40,699 bases of DNA. It comes from Actinomycetota bacterium (GTDB lineage Bacteria > Actinomycetota > Thermoleophilia > BMS3ABIN01). Position 1 is the stretch's first letter; every line of letters begins with the position of its first letter. Under the pieces are notes generated by a model. The model saw only the letters and a program-made list of their open reading frames with translations, did not search any database and was not told where the DNA came from. Both the position numbers and the translations under genes were made by a program. Positions 8,176 to 16,030 of this stretch are shown here, piece after piece. The DNA is taken from contig JAMDDD010000030.1 in the NCBI GenBank assembly GCA_023489275.1, positions 1-40,699 of the forward strand, read 5' to 3'.

Positions 8176-8757
8176 GTGGCCGATCAGCTGAAAGGAATGA
8201 AGGTAGCCATCCTGGTGACAGACAATTTCGAGCAAGTGGAAATGACAGATCCCAGGGAAGCCCTGGACCGTGAAGCAGCCGGCACCTATCTGATAGCTCC
8301 GCACAACGGCGAGGTGCAGGCCTTTAAGCATGACATGAAGGGCGACAAGTTCGAGGTGGACTTGACTCTGGCCTCCGCGGCGCCGGATGAATTTGACGCT
8401 GTCATGCTTCCCGGGGGAGTTTTCAACGCTGACAAGTTAAGGGCGGTGCGGCAGGCGCAGGACTTCGTTGTCAGAATTGACGAACTGGGAAAGCCGGTGG
8501 CGGTGATCTGCCACGGTTCCTGGCTGCTGGTCTCGGCGGGTTTGGTAGGCGGCAGGACAATGACCAGTTACTACACGCTCAAGGACGACATCCGCAACGC
8601 GGGTGGCCAGTGGCTGGACCGGGAGGCGGTCTGGGACCGTAACTGGGTCAGTAGCCGCAATCCCCGTGATCTGCCGGTGTTTGACCGGCTGATGGTGGAT
8701 CTGTTTGCCTCCTATTGGGATGCGGCCGGTGGAAAACGAAAGGCCGCGGCCGCCTGA
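8176..8757 (+). CDS. DJ-1/PfpI-family protein
   Basis: A protein of about 193 residues of the DJ-1/PfpI glutamine-amidotransferase-like superfamily (proteases, glyoxalase/deglycase-like and chaperone-like proteins). It has the early acidic segment NFEQVEM, the MLPGGVFN loop (residues 78-84) and the nucleophile elbow AVICHGSW with Cys112 followed by His113, matching the PfpI/YhbO type. The GTG at 8176 is preferred since AAAGGGGGAAAC is just upstream; the frame is open to 8110 with ATG 8158 as an alternative. A basic, alanine-rich tail (KRKAAAA) ends the protein. The gene converges on the FTR-rubredoxin gene. A stress or detoxification role is likely, but the substrate cannot be told. Confidence 0.92.
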   Translation: MADQLKGMKVAILVTDNFEQVEMTDPREALDREAAGTYLIAPHNGEVQAFKHDMKGDKFEVDLTLASAAPDEFDAVMLPGGVFNADKLRAVRQAQDFVVRIDELGKPVAVICHGSWLLVSAGLVGGRTMTSYYTLKDDIRNAGGQWLDREAVWDRNWVSSRNPRDLPVFDRLMVDLFASYWDAAGGKRKAAAA

Positions 8758-8903
8758 AAAAGCAGTCGCCAACGCCTCAGGCAATGTCTGCCCGGCATCG
8801 GGGCAGCAACAGTCCGGCATCCGCCACTATTACTGCCGCCGCCAGGCGGGCCCGGGCCCGGTAGACCGGGAACAGCCGGCTGCATTGGCCGCATTTCCCC
8901 CGC

Positions 8904-9410
8904 TCACATAAATCGTTCGAATCGTTCTTTCCCCGCCTTGCAGATCGGGCACACCTCCGGAGGCTCATCGCGGGCACAAAGATAGCCGCAGACGCGGCAG
9001 CGCCAGACAGTGGTGGGTAAAGCGCCAGCCGGCCCGGAAGCGCCGCGTCCGGCCGCCTTTCTTTCCCTGACCTCGACGGGTGGACGCCGCTCGGGAATCG
9101 AGCGAGTCTGCCTTTCGCCGCGCAGGACTTCGCCGGAGACATACAGGGCGCAGTAACACTGGCCGTACTGGCCGAGATCGGCGTCGCGGTAATCGCAGGG
9201 ACAGATGATGTCGAGGTCGGCCTCTTTTTTGCCGGAGGCCAGCCGGCAGGGACAGACCCGGTATCCGTAGCGGTCTTCGTTGACAAGCAGCCCGCTGGCC
9301 AGATCTTCCGTAAACTCAACATCAGGGTTGAGGTGATAGCCACCTGCCTCGGCTTCCCGGCTGAGCCGGTCGCGCAGAGCCGCTGCTTGCTTAAGGCTGA
9401 CCTCGCTCAT
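8904..9410 (-). CDS. ferredoxin:thioredoxin reductase catalytic subunit fused to rubredoxin
   Basis: A 168-residue two-domain redox protein. Residues 1-95 are the FTR catalytic (beta) domain, with three CxC pairs: C53-P-C55, C70-P-C72 (ICPCDYRD) and C85-Y-C87 (QCYCALYV). In this family they hold a 4Fe-4S cluster next to a redox-active disulfide. A Pro/Arg-rich linker follows. Residues 136-165 form a rubredoxin-like knuckle pair, CRVC (138, 141) and CPIC (154, 157), for one Fe(Cys)4 site. Its ATG overlaps the stop of the upstream glutaredoxin by four bases (9407-9410), so the two are translationally coupled. The inferred role is electron transfer from ferredoxin to the partner disulfide protein. 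FTR-rubredoxin fusions are known from methanogens as ferredoxin:disulfide reductases. Confidence 0.93.
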   Translation of the reverse strand: MSEVSLKQAAALRDRLSREAEAGGYHLNPDVEFTEDLASGLLVNEDRYGYRVCPCRLASGKKEADLDIICPCDYRDADLGQYGQCYCALYVSGEVLRGERQTRSIPERRPPVEVRERKAAGRGASGPAGALPTTVWRCRVCGYLCARDEPPEVCPICKAGKERFERFM

Positions 9411-9688
9411 TTGCCCAGCGCCTTCCTGATCTCAGCTTCCTGATAGCCGACGATGCATTTTTGATTGCCGATCACAAGCGTGGGAAAGGTGCAGTCCGGG
9501 TTCCATCTTTTAACCTCGTCCATGATTCGCTTTCTCTCGGCGCCGCTGATGAGGTCGACGTCGACGTGGTTGAAGCCGACGCCCAGCTCGCCGAGGAGCG
9601 TCTTGGTCTTGCGGCACCAACCGCAAGTGCTCAGCGCATAAAGCATGACACCGTTTTCCCCGGTGCCGTCATGGTTATTTTTTTTCAT
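9407..9688 (-). CDS. glutaredoxin-like protein (CGWC)
   Basis: A 93-residue thioredoxin-fold protein with the redox motif C22-G-W-C25 after a short first strand ([11 protein letters not shown]) and the cis-proline segment TFPTLVIG (Pro69), then [13 protein letters not shown] at the C terminus. A CGWC site with an NrdH/glutaredoxin-type fold is typical of partners reduced by an FTR rather than by glutathione. ATG 9688 is preceded by AGGGCGG. It is the first gene of a two-gene operon with the FTR-rubredoxin fusion (ATGA overlap). A cytoplasmic disulfide reductase role is well supported by motif and context; the final target (ribonucleotide reductase, peroxiredoxin or other) is unknown. Confidence 0.93.
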   Translation of the reverse strand: MKKNNHDGTGENGVMLYALSTCGWCRKTKTLLGELGVGFNHVDVDLISGAERKRIMDEVKRWNPDCTFPTLVIGNQKCIVGYQEAEIRKALGK

Positions 9689-9844
9689 TCACGCAACCGC
9701 CCTGGCGAAATTGGCGAGGTTAAGCTTTTATCTGTCCGGAAGCGGGATTTTTAAACGCCTTTAAAAAGCAGATGCGCCGTCTCCGGATCAGGAGACAAAT
9801 GACAAACTGTGTACGATCTGGCGGAACGAGAAGAATAAGATGCT

Positions 9845-10165
9845 CTATTCGTCTTCTTTTCCCGTCTCCGGTAGCCCTTCGATATCGCGGCGGGTGAGAT
9901 AGCGGCTGTAGTTTTCCTTGAGGGCCTCCAGAAGGTGCGGCATGAATTCATGGCTGATCATCACTCTGGCAACGACCACCGCCGGGATGTTTCCGGCCGC
10001 ATCCTGTCCCGCAAAATCGGCGTTGGCAAAATCTATCGAAAACTCAAACTCGGAATGGTTCACCCGTGCCATGTTGGCATAAACCCCGCGCTGTACCTCG
10101 GGTGGAACCTGAACTTTTACCTGCGGGCCATGGTGTGATTCCATGCCCGGCTCCTCAACGTTCAT
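9845..10165 (-). CDS. DUF3467 family protein
   Basis: A 106-residue soluble protein of the DUF3467 family (function unknown, widespread as a single small gene). The signature is the run VYANMARVNHSEFEFSIDFA followed by a loop and VVVARVMISHEFMPHLLEAL, then a short helix ENYSRYL. The start ATG 10165 has a strong AAGGAGG seven bases upstream; an internal Met at residue 8 is possible but has no Shine-Dalgarno sequence. It ends about 150 bases ahead of the glutaredoxin start on the same strand, with no evident terminator between, so read-through is possible. Confidence 0.85.
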   Translation of the reverse strand: MNVEEPGMESHHGPQVKVQVPPEVQRGVYANMARVNHSEFEFSIDFANADFAGQDAAGNIPAVVVARVMISHEFMPHLLEALKENYSRYLTRRDIEGLPETGKEDE

Positions 10166-10393
10166 GACGCCTCCTTGGAATTATCAGTAAGCCGGCTGCT
10201 AACACGCTTTCTTGCCGGACCTCGCCAAAAATAACCCTAATGAACCAGTTCTTATTATCACATTTCTCTGGTTGGGCGATGCAGTCCCCCCGAAGCAGTC
10301 GCCTCAAATAAATGTATTAAACCACTAATACCTATTTTCTAAAGAAAAGTTTTATCAGGTCGATAAATAGTTTGAATCACATTACAAAGGACT

Positions 10394-10480
10394 GAGGCAA
10401 ATGCCTCCGCCCTAAAAGGGAGCCCGTAGGTTGTGAGTTTAGCCTCCCCCCCACCTACGGGCTCATCTTTTTCCTGTTTT
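10394..10480 (+). ncRNA. structured intergenic element ending in terminator
   Basis: The 428-base gap between two minus-strand genes (10166-10593) has no credible gene. It carries three consecutive hairpins: GAGGC-AAAT-GCCTC (10394-10407), CCCT-AAA-AGGG (10410-10420), and a perfect 12-bp stem GAGCCCGTAGGT (10420-10431) / ACCTACGGGCTC (10453-10464), followed on the plus strand by ATCTTTTTCCTGTTTT. The T-rich tail makes the plus strand the likely transcribed one, so this may be the 3' end of a small RNA or a leader-like element. The first part of the gap (10200-10380) is AT-rich and could hold a promoter. On the minus strand the same hairpin could end the methyltransferase transcript. The call as an RNA is inference. 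Confidence 0.4.
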
Positions 10481-10593
10481 CTCCATTACCTTCTCCATTA
10501 CCCGGTAACGGACGGACCCATTCCTTGTGACGGACCGAACCTGATGCCGGTCAGCACAGGCGCCTCCCGCGCGACCGCCGGCACGAAGCGCCG

Positions 10594-11388
10594 TCAGTGC
10601 TGCCTCTTATGCCCTGGCGGTGGGACCTCAGCCGCTTCGGGTACCGGTTTTCGGGCCAGCGTTATTATCGTCAGCCCGAAGGGAAGGTTCCGCCCGGATG
10701 CGATCATCTTCCCTTCAAAATCCAACAGCTTGCGCAGCGTCGAATTTACCGGGCCGGGAAGTTCTGACAAATTTGAGCGGGCCTCCTCCGGCTTAACCCT
10801 GGACGGCGGATGCAGCACTCTGCTTGCCAGCCGGAAGGCCGCCAGCCCCGGAAACAGGATGGTGTTGGCTCCGGTCATCAGCTCGATTTCAAAACCGGCC
10901 GCCATCAGCAGCCGTTTCAGACGCCTTCTGGTGTAGCGCCGCACCGCCTGCTGGGAAACATCATGCTGGCTGCGCAGGACGGGATAAGCCTGTTCGGAGA
11001 CGTAATACAGACCGCCAGGCCGAAGCACCCGGAAAGCTTCGCTGATGCCGGCAAAGTCATCGTTGAGATTTTGGAGGACCTCGCAGCAGGTCACGTGCGA
11101 GAACATCTCATCGGGGTACGGGAGGCGGCCGGCGTCACCCTGAACAATATTCTCAAGGCCGCGCCGGCGGCAGAAATCAACCGCCCGCTCATGGTAATCG
11201 ATCCCCCAGGTCCGGCAGCGGCGGCTGAGCATTTCCAGGCGGCCGCCGGTACCACAGCCCACGTCAAGAAGCTTTGAACCGGCCTCGATCGTCGGCCCCA
11301 GAACCCTGTCGGTGACCCCGCGCATGCCGGCAAACCACCAATAGGTGTTCTCCAGCTTGTACATGATGTCATATTCTTGCGGCAGCAT
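10594..11388 (-). CDS. class I SAM-dependent methyltransferase
   Basis: A 264-residue methyltransferase of the Methyltransf_11 type. Motif I is KLLDVGCGTGGRLEML (residues 39-54), followed by the acidic strand TWGIDYHERA and QGDAGRLPYPDEMFSHVTCC (motifs II-III region), then FRVLRPGGLYYVSE (post-motif). A C-terminal helical part of about 90 residues likely binds the acceptor. The N-terminal EYDIMYKLENTYWWFAGMR is typical of methyltransferases encoded in polysaccharide and lipid clusters. It is divergent from the PIG-V-like gene at 11569. The acceptor is unknown. Confidence 0.88.
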   Translation of the reverse strand: MLPQEYDIMYKLENTYWWFAGMRGVTDRVLGPTIEAGSKLLDVGCGTGGRLEMLSRRCRTWGIDYHERAVDFCRRRGLENIVQGDAGRLPYPDEMFSHVTCCEVLQNLNDDFAGISEAFRVLRPGGLYYVSEQAYPVLRSQHDVSQQAVRRYTRRRLKRLLMAAGFEIELMTGANTILFPGLAAFRLASRVLHPPSRVKPEEARSNLSELPGPVNSTLRKLLDFEGKMIASGRNLPFGLTIITLARKPVPEAAEVPPPGHKRQH

Positions 11389-11482
11389 GTGCCAGTTACA
11401 TCGCCAGCTTCCGCTTGCGGGCTTGCCAGGCTAATTATAGCAGTGGCGTTCCCCGCCGGAGACAAAAGGAATGCTTTTCAGA

Positions 11483-11511
11483 TTGACAAAGGCGTCCCGG
11501 ACTTTTAGTAT
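11483..11511 (+). promoter_or_regulatory. sigma-70-type promoter for the PIG-V-like gene
   Basis: TTGACA at 11483-11488 and TAGTAT at 11506-11511 are separated by 17 bases, about 57 bases upstream of the start codon at 11569. Confidence 0.55.
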
Positions 11512-11568
11512 CAATCTCTTGGCGAGCCGGGCAATTGGGGCTCAACACTGGTTTGTCGAGAGGTTGCT

Positions 11569-12672
11569 ATGTTTAATGCCGTGACGCGCTCGTTTACCGT
11601 GAGCCGGGCGCTCATTGTCATTTTTGCTGTGCTGGGCTATCTCCTGCTTTCACCGGTCCATCAGGGCGAATCCGTCACCCTGTTGCACCGGGAGCCCTGG
11701 TTTTTTTCCATCTGGTACCAGTGGGATTCAAACTGGTACATGTCAATTGCACAGTACGGTTACCACTGGGTCGCCGGCGATCAGTCGAACGTCGCTTTCT
11801 TCCCTCTTTATCCGGTCAGCATGAAGGCCCTCGGCTTTCTTCTTGGCAAGAGATACCTGATCGCCGGCCTGATGATCTCAGCCATTTCCCTGTACGCAGC
11901 CATGTTTTTGCTGTTCCGGCTGATCAGGGATGACTTTGGCGAAGACATCGCGCGGAGAGCAACCTGGCTGATGTCGATCTTTCCGACCGCCTTTTTCTTT
12001 ACCGCTCCCTACACGGAATCGCTGTTTCTGCTGCTCAGTGTGGCTTGCTTCTACTATGCCCGCAAAGGGCGATGGGCAACGTCCGGGTATCTGGGGTTCT
12101 TTGCCGCGATGACGCGGATTTCCGGCCTGCTATTGATTATCCCCCTGCTTTATGAGCTAATGGCGCAGCAGTCTTTCTCACCTCTCAAGCGCATGCGGCG
12201 GCAGACCCTGTGGTTGCTGCTGATTCCGGCTGGATTGGCCGTTTATATGACCTTTCTTTACATTGGTTTCGGTGAGCCGGCGGCGTTTGCCCAAGCGCAG
12301 GAAGCAGGGTGGGGGCATACGGTGACGCCGGTGTGGAGCAGCTTCATCAAGGACTTCAACCAGCTAATTCACGGCGAGCGCTGGGTAATCTGGGAAACGG
12401 CGGCAACGGCCCTCGGCTTGACCAGCGCGTTCGTTGCCTTTAAAAAGCTGCCGCTGTCATACGCACTCTACCTGCTGGCCAGCATCATGCTTCCGCTGGG
12501 CGGCGGCACCATGAAATCAATGAGCCGCTATCTGCTGGTTGCATTTCCGGTATTTATTTTACTTGCTATGGCGACCCGCCGCCGGTTTGTTTATTGGGCG
12601 ATTTCGGCCGGCTTCATCATTTTGCTGGCAGTCGCGACGGCCTCGTTTATCTCCGGAAGATGGGTTGCCTGA
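11569..12672 (+). CDS. PIG-V-like GT-C mannosyltransferase
   Basis: A 367-residue polytopic membrane protein resembling the PIG-V family (GT76, GT-C fold), which uses polyprenyl-phosphate sugars on the outer membrane face. The first large loop carries WYQWDSNWYMSIAQYGY with Asp53, followed by NVAFFPLYPV, both hallmarks of this family. FPTAFFFTAPYTESLFL lies in the next segments. About nine to ten hydrophobic helices are visible. ATG 11569 has GAGAGG upstream and a good promoter. The stop overlaps the next glycosyltransferase start (TGATG at 12670-12674), so the two form an operon. Sugar and acceptor are unknown. Confidence 0.85.
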   Translation: MFNAVTRSFTVSRALIVIFAVLGYLLLSPVHQGESVTLLHREPWFFSIWYQWDSNWYMSIAQYGYHWVAGDQSNVAFFPLYPVSMKALGFLLGKRYLIAGLMISAISLYAAMFLLFRLIRDDFGEDIARRATWLMSIFPTAFFFTAPYTESLFLLLSVACFYYARKGRWATSGYLGFFAAMTRISGLLLIIPLLYELMAQQSFSPLKRMRRQTLWLLLIPAGLAVYMTFLYIGFGEPAAFAQAQEAGWGHTVTPVWSSFIKDFNQLIHGERWVIWETAATALGLTSAFVAFKKLPLSYALYLLASIMLPLGGGTMKSMSRYLLVAFPVFILLAMATRRRFVYWAISAGFIILLAVATASFISGRWVA

Positions 12673-14135
12673 TGCCGGGCGCGGGTTTAATCGAAACCGA
12701 AGTTGAAGCGATTGAAGCGGCTCCGGCGCCACTTGGAAGTCAGCCCGGCCTGCGGCTGAGATACCGCCGCTTCCTGATCTGGCTTTGGCTAATCATGTTG
12801 ATCGAGGCGCTGATTTTTGCTTTTATTCAGCCAGTCTGGAGCCGGGTAGACGAAGCACAGCATTTTTCCTTTGTCCAGTACCTTTCCGATCACGGATCGC
12901 TCCCGGTTGAAGGAAAGACTTTTGTCTCAAAACAGGTAATAGATGTGTCCGTGCAGGAAAACCAGTGGGGATGGAGGCAAAACGGAGCGCTGTCGACGCC
13001 GGCAATGCTGGATCCATCCCGCTTCACGACGGTTCCGGCCGGTTTAAACAAGCACGACCGGAAGAAGTGGGTGCGCCGCAACCTGTGGGAATTCAGCTAC
13101 GAAGCAATGCAGCCACCTTTGTACTATGCGATCAACGTTCCTGTGTACAAAGCGCTCCCGGCTGACCCGCTCGTCAAACTTTATGGCATGCGTGTGCTGG
13201 CCGCCTTGCTTGCTTCGACGATGATACCAATTTCCTTCTTTATTGCCCGCGAAGCCTTTCCGGACAGTCGTCTCGTGACCATGGGGACACCGGTGGTGGT
13301 GCTGCTGACCCAGGGATACGCCCTGAACATGTCACAGATAAGCAATGACGCCCTGGCTGTGCCGGTAGCTGCCCTGGCGGTGCTGCTGCTGCTAAGAATG
13401 GTGGGCCGGGGATTGACATGGAAACGGAGTCTCATCGCCGGCGCAGTGATTGGAGCCGCGCTTCTGGCAAAGTTGACTACCATTTTTCTAATTCCGCTGG
13501 CGCTGGCAGCACCGGCGATGCTGGTCATTTATAAACGGGAGCAGATCCGGCGGGCGCTTCACCATGCCGTCCTGATCATGATTCCTCCGGCTTTGATGCT
13601 GGCGCCATGGATGATTCATAACATTTCCCTTTATGGCGACCCCACCGGGGACAGCGCCGCCCGGCCGCTGCTTTCATCCTTTTTTGCTTCACCGTTACAG
13701 TCTCTGCAAACGTTGCGCCTGAACGAGATCCTGCCAACCTTCTGGTTTGGCGAGCCGATTTTCCCCTTTCCATTCTGGACGGTCGCCTGGATCGCGGTAG
13801 GAACGGCGATGGCGGTCGCTCTGGTTGGCGTGCTGTTTTATCTGTCACAGGGAAGCCGCAGCCAGGTGCCGGACGTGCAGATCAGGATAATTTTTCTCCT
13901 GGTGGTGCTGGCGGTAGGGATAGTTGGCACCCTGCTGATTCCGTTTGCTTCGGGGATCGGCGGTGTTCCCGGCCGTTACCTGTACCCGGTTCTGCCGGTA
14001 GGCGCTTTCTTCCTGCTGTTCGGGATAGACCGCCTGCTCCGGCGCGAGCGGGCGCAGTTTATGGCCGAACTGCTTCTCGTATGGATGATATTCTGGGAGT
14101 CGCTGAGCCTGCTGGCCTACATACAGAATCGCTAG
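12672..14135 (+). CDS. GT39/DUF2142-like membrane glycosyltransferase
   Basis: A 487-residue membrane protein of GT-C type. After the first helix it has PVWSRVDEAQHFSFVQYL (acidic pair in the first outer loop, as in the DUF2142 and GT39 families), a long periplasmic loop of about 100 residues, and QPPLYYAINVPVY, then some nine further hydrophobic helices. A GIGGVPGRYLYPVLP motif near residues 430-445 matches the C-terminal signature of these families. The frame is open from 12594, but ATG 12672 is preferred because it overlaps the upstream stop (TGATG), a normal coupling arrangement; ATG 12660 is a weaker alternative. It probably acts with the preceding PIG-V-like enzyme on the same glycan or lipid carrier. 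Confidence 0.82.
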   Translation: MPGAGLIETEVEAIEAAPAPLGSQPGLRLRYRRFLIWLWLIMLIEALIFAFIQPVWSRVDEAQHFSFVQYLSDHGSLPVEGKTFVSKQVIDVSVQENQWGWRQNGALSTPAMLDPSRFTTVPAGLNKHDRKKWVRRNLWEFSYEAMQPPLYYAINVPVYKALPADPLVKLYGMRVLAALLASTMIPISFFIAREAFPDSRLVTMGTPVVVLLTQGYALNMSQISNDALAVPVAALAVLLLLRMVGRGLTWKRSLIAGAVIGAALLAKLTTIFLIPLALAAPAMLVIYKREQIRRALHHAVLIMIPPALMLAPWMIHNISLYGDPTGDSAARPLLSSFFASPLQSLQTLRLNEILPTFWFGEPIFPFPFWTVAWIAVGTAMAVALVGVLFYLSQGSRSQVPDVQIRIIFLLVVLAVGIVGTLLIPFASGIGGVPGRYLYPVLPVGAFFLLFGIDRLLRRERAQFMAELLLVWMIFWESLSLLAYIQNR

Positions 14136-14211
14136 GATTTAACTCCCTGAGCGCTTGACGCCGCGGATGTGTTTTTTGATCTTAACCAAAACCCACCATC
14201 CATCATCCACC

Positions 14212-14364
14212 TCAATACCTTTTCTTGTATTCGTCACATTCAGTGACCCGCGGCCTGTCCAGATTGTGACAGGCGGAGCGCCAGTCATACATGCATGAAG
14301 GGCACAGCGGCACCGGTTTGCCGCCAAACATGCGCCTAAGCATATTTGTAACCTTGATGTTCAT
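14212..14364 (-). CDS. 50-residue CPxC cysteine protein
   Basis: A small gene (50 residues plus stop) that reads MNIKVTNMLRRMFGG at the N terminus, then C21-P-S-C24, MYDWRSAC32HN, LDRPRVTEC43DEYKKRY. The four cysteines (CxxC, C, C) suggest a metal site (Zn or Fe) or disulfides. Its ATG overlaps the stop of the upstream small membrane protein by four bases (ATGA, 14361-14364), strong evidence that it is a real translated gene. I do not recognise a named family; the C-terminal CHN-x-RP-x4-C-x-EY-x-R pattern looks like a conserved small zinc-ribbon-like protein. Function is unknown. Confidence 0.72.
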   Translation of the reverse strand: MNIKVTNMLRRMFGGKPVPLCPSCMYDWRSACHNLDRPRVTECDEYKKRY

Positions 14365-14639
14365 TCTTTCTCAACTCGTACTTTCTCGGAAGCTTGCTGT
14401 CTGCTCATTCCACTCCTGATCCATCCGCCGCCAAACTGGCCCAGCGCCGCGCAGACAAACATTAGCGGTACCAGGTCCCAACTGCCGCCGCTCGCCAGCC
14501 GCATGATTATGACCAGCGGCACCGGCAGATGAATGGCCAGAAACCATCTAAGAGAGAGCCTGGGAACACCCGCACGATAAAATCCAAATGGCAGATTTAC
14601 CGCCACCGCGCTCAGGCAGAGGAGCAAAGCCAGGGTCAT
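14361..14639 (-). CDS. small membrane protein, operon with CPxC protein
   Basis: A 92-residue protein with three hydrophobic segments (about residues 2-18, 29-45 and 54-72) and a basic/acidic tail RQQASEKVRVEKE. The stretch NLPFGFYRAGVPRLSLRWF between helices one and two carries several arginines and suggests the cytoplasmic side. It overlaps the 50-residue cysteine protein by four bases, so the two are coupled and probably work together. No family is recognised with certainty. The start is the first ATG of the frame. Confidence 0.65.
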   Translation of the reverse strand: MTLALLLCLSAVAVNLPFGFYRAGVPRLSLRWFLAIHLPVPLVIIMRLASGGSWDLVPLMFVCAALGQFGGGWIRSGMSRQQASEKVRVEKE

Positions 14640-14746
14640 CAGAAGCGCGCCTCACGCCGGGCGCTGCGATCGGATGTATCAGACAGGACTTCCAAATTCG
14701 CATTATTCATAACATAAGTTGTCGACGGACCTAGTTAAATTCTACC

Positions 14747-15694
14747 CTATCGGGCCTTGTTCGCAAGAATAAGCTGCCTGCCGTTATCTTGCACGTCTTC
14801 GATGGAGATGTTCTCAAAGCCGGCTTTCCGCAGCCAGCCAAGATAATCATCCTCCGTCCAGGTATCGCCGGTATCGGTATTGACGAGCATGGTGACCGCG
14901 AAAAGTGGCGCCCGCGGGCTCAACCCGCGGACTGAATCAACAATAGCCGCGATCCCCCCAGGCGCGAGCGAGGCGTGAACGCGGCGAAGCAGCTTCAGAT
15001 TTTCTTCAGGTCCATAAATATGAAATATGTTGCTCATGAACGCCACGTCAAACGGGCCCGCGGGGATCTTTTGATTGAAGTCGCCGCTGGCAAAGTTCAG
15101 CTCCGGCCCGTCAGACAGCTCTGACTGCGTTATCTTTAGCACCTCGGGCCGGTCATAGATCGTGACCTTCAGGCAATGTTTGGCGAATTCCCGGCCATAT
15201 ATTCCGGGACCGCCGCCGATATCGATGACAGATCTGGCGTCTGGAGCCCGCCGCAGGCACCGGTTGACAATGGCGCCTGCAAACCGCCGGGAAACGTCGT
15301 TCATCGAATGGACAAAAACCATGCGACGTTCCTTGGTGTAAGCTCTTTCCACCTGTTTGCCGCTTCGGACAACCTCAGGAATTGTCAACCAACGCTCAGC
15401 CAGATTGCGACGATGCAGAATGCTGTAAGGCGCGTAGTCCGGACTTTCCTGGTCCACGGCAAGAGAGCGTATTTGTGCCGACGTTCGGTAGCGTCCCTTC
15501 TTTTTCTCGACGTGTCCGAGATCCTCGAGCGCCGCCAACACAATCCGCACCGACCGCGAATCGTAATCAAGCCGCCGGGCCAGCTCGCCGGCGTCAGCGG
15601 GCCTTTGGGCTAGCTCCCGGAAGATGTCCAGCTCGATGGCTGCGGCGACTAGCAGGAGCTCCTGCCAGTCATGGATGTTCAGACTTTCAGCCAA
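14747..15694 (-). CDS. O-methyltransferase with dimerisation/wHTH domain
   Basis: A 315-residue protein of the methyltransferase family 2 (plant-COMT-like/HIOMT type). Residues 1-90 form the winged-helix dimerisation domain (ELLLVAAAIELDIFRELA; LDYDSRSVRIVLAALEDLGH). The Rossmann domain has VIDIGGGPGIYGREFAKH (motif I), VTIYDRPEVL (acidic strand), FNQKIPAGPFDVAFMSNIFH with His at the usual catalytic region, and LAPGGIAAIVDS. The family methylates small hydroxylated metabolites or bacteriochlorophyll/quinone-like substrates. Length is slightly short of the usual 330-360. It is monocistronic; no neighbour hints at the substrate. Confidence 0.88.
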   Translation of the reverse strand: MAESLNIHDWQELLLVAAAIELDIFRELAQRPADAGELARRLDYDSRSVRIVLAALEDLGHVEKKKGRYRTSAQIRSLAVDQESPDYAPYSILHRRNLAERWLTIPEVVRSGKQVERAYTKERRMVFVHSMNDVSRRFAGAIVNRCLRRAPDARSVIDIGGGPGIYGREFAKHCLKVTIYDRPEVLKITQSELSDGPELNFASGDFNQKIPAGPFDVAFMSNIFHIYGPEENLKLLRRVHASLAPGGIAAIVDSVRGLSPRAPLFAVTMLVNTDTGDTWTEDDYLGWLRKAGFENISIEDVQDNGRQLILANKAR

Positions 15695-16030
15695 ATTTCC
15701 TGTCCTTTGTTTTTACTGCTCATCCTGTTTACTCAGGAGCACTGTCATCCCTTCGCTACGCTCAGGGTTGGCTCTGAGGCGAAGGCGCAGGATCAGGGGT
15801 TTAAAACCGGGGTTCTGCGCAGTCTGAGGGCGGCCCAGAATAACAATTTATTCGTGATCCTGAGCGATAGGATGATCAGTTTGTTTTTAAAATATTACCA
15901 CGTCAACGGTTAACGCAATCTGCTACCGGCGTCGCCCGTTTCGCAGGGGGATTCAGCTTTCCCGGCCCGGACTGATAGAGACGGAGCGTAAATCCGATAT
16001 AATGGCTCACCAACGGGGTGGTAGATTTCG
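15695..16030 (+). other. non-coding gap with degraded palindromic repeat
   Basis: No gene is supported here. Bases about 15720-15875 carry fragments related to a dispersed palindromic repeat (TCATCC...CTTCGCTACGCTCAGG, GCAGGATCAGG, GATCCTGAGCGATAGG), a relative of the intact repeat at 36317-36400. A TATAAT at 15998-16003, about 28 bases before the deacetylase start, is a likely -10 box; no clear -35 is seen. Confidence 0.45.

Noticed and set aside
8777-9343. 188-codon minus-strand frame overlapping the FTR-rubredoxin gene
   Set aside because: It is one frame off the FTR gene, whose six CxC cysteines and rubredoxin knuckles are unambiguous.
10380-10465. GEMM (cyclic di-GMP-I) riboswitch
   Set aside because: Only a short stretch resembles its 3' half, the 5' tetraloop-receptor half is not seen, and no downstream gene lies on the same strand.
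14139-14327. 62-codon minus-strand frame upstream of the O-methyltransferase
   Set aside because: It overlaps the better-supported 50-residue CPxC gene in another frame, which has ATGA coupling and a patterned cysteine set.
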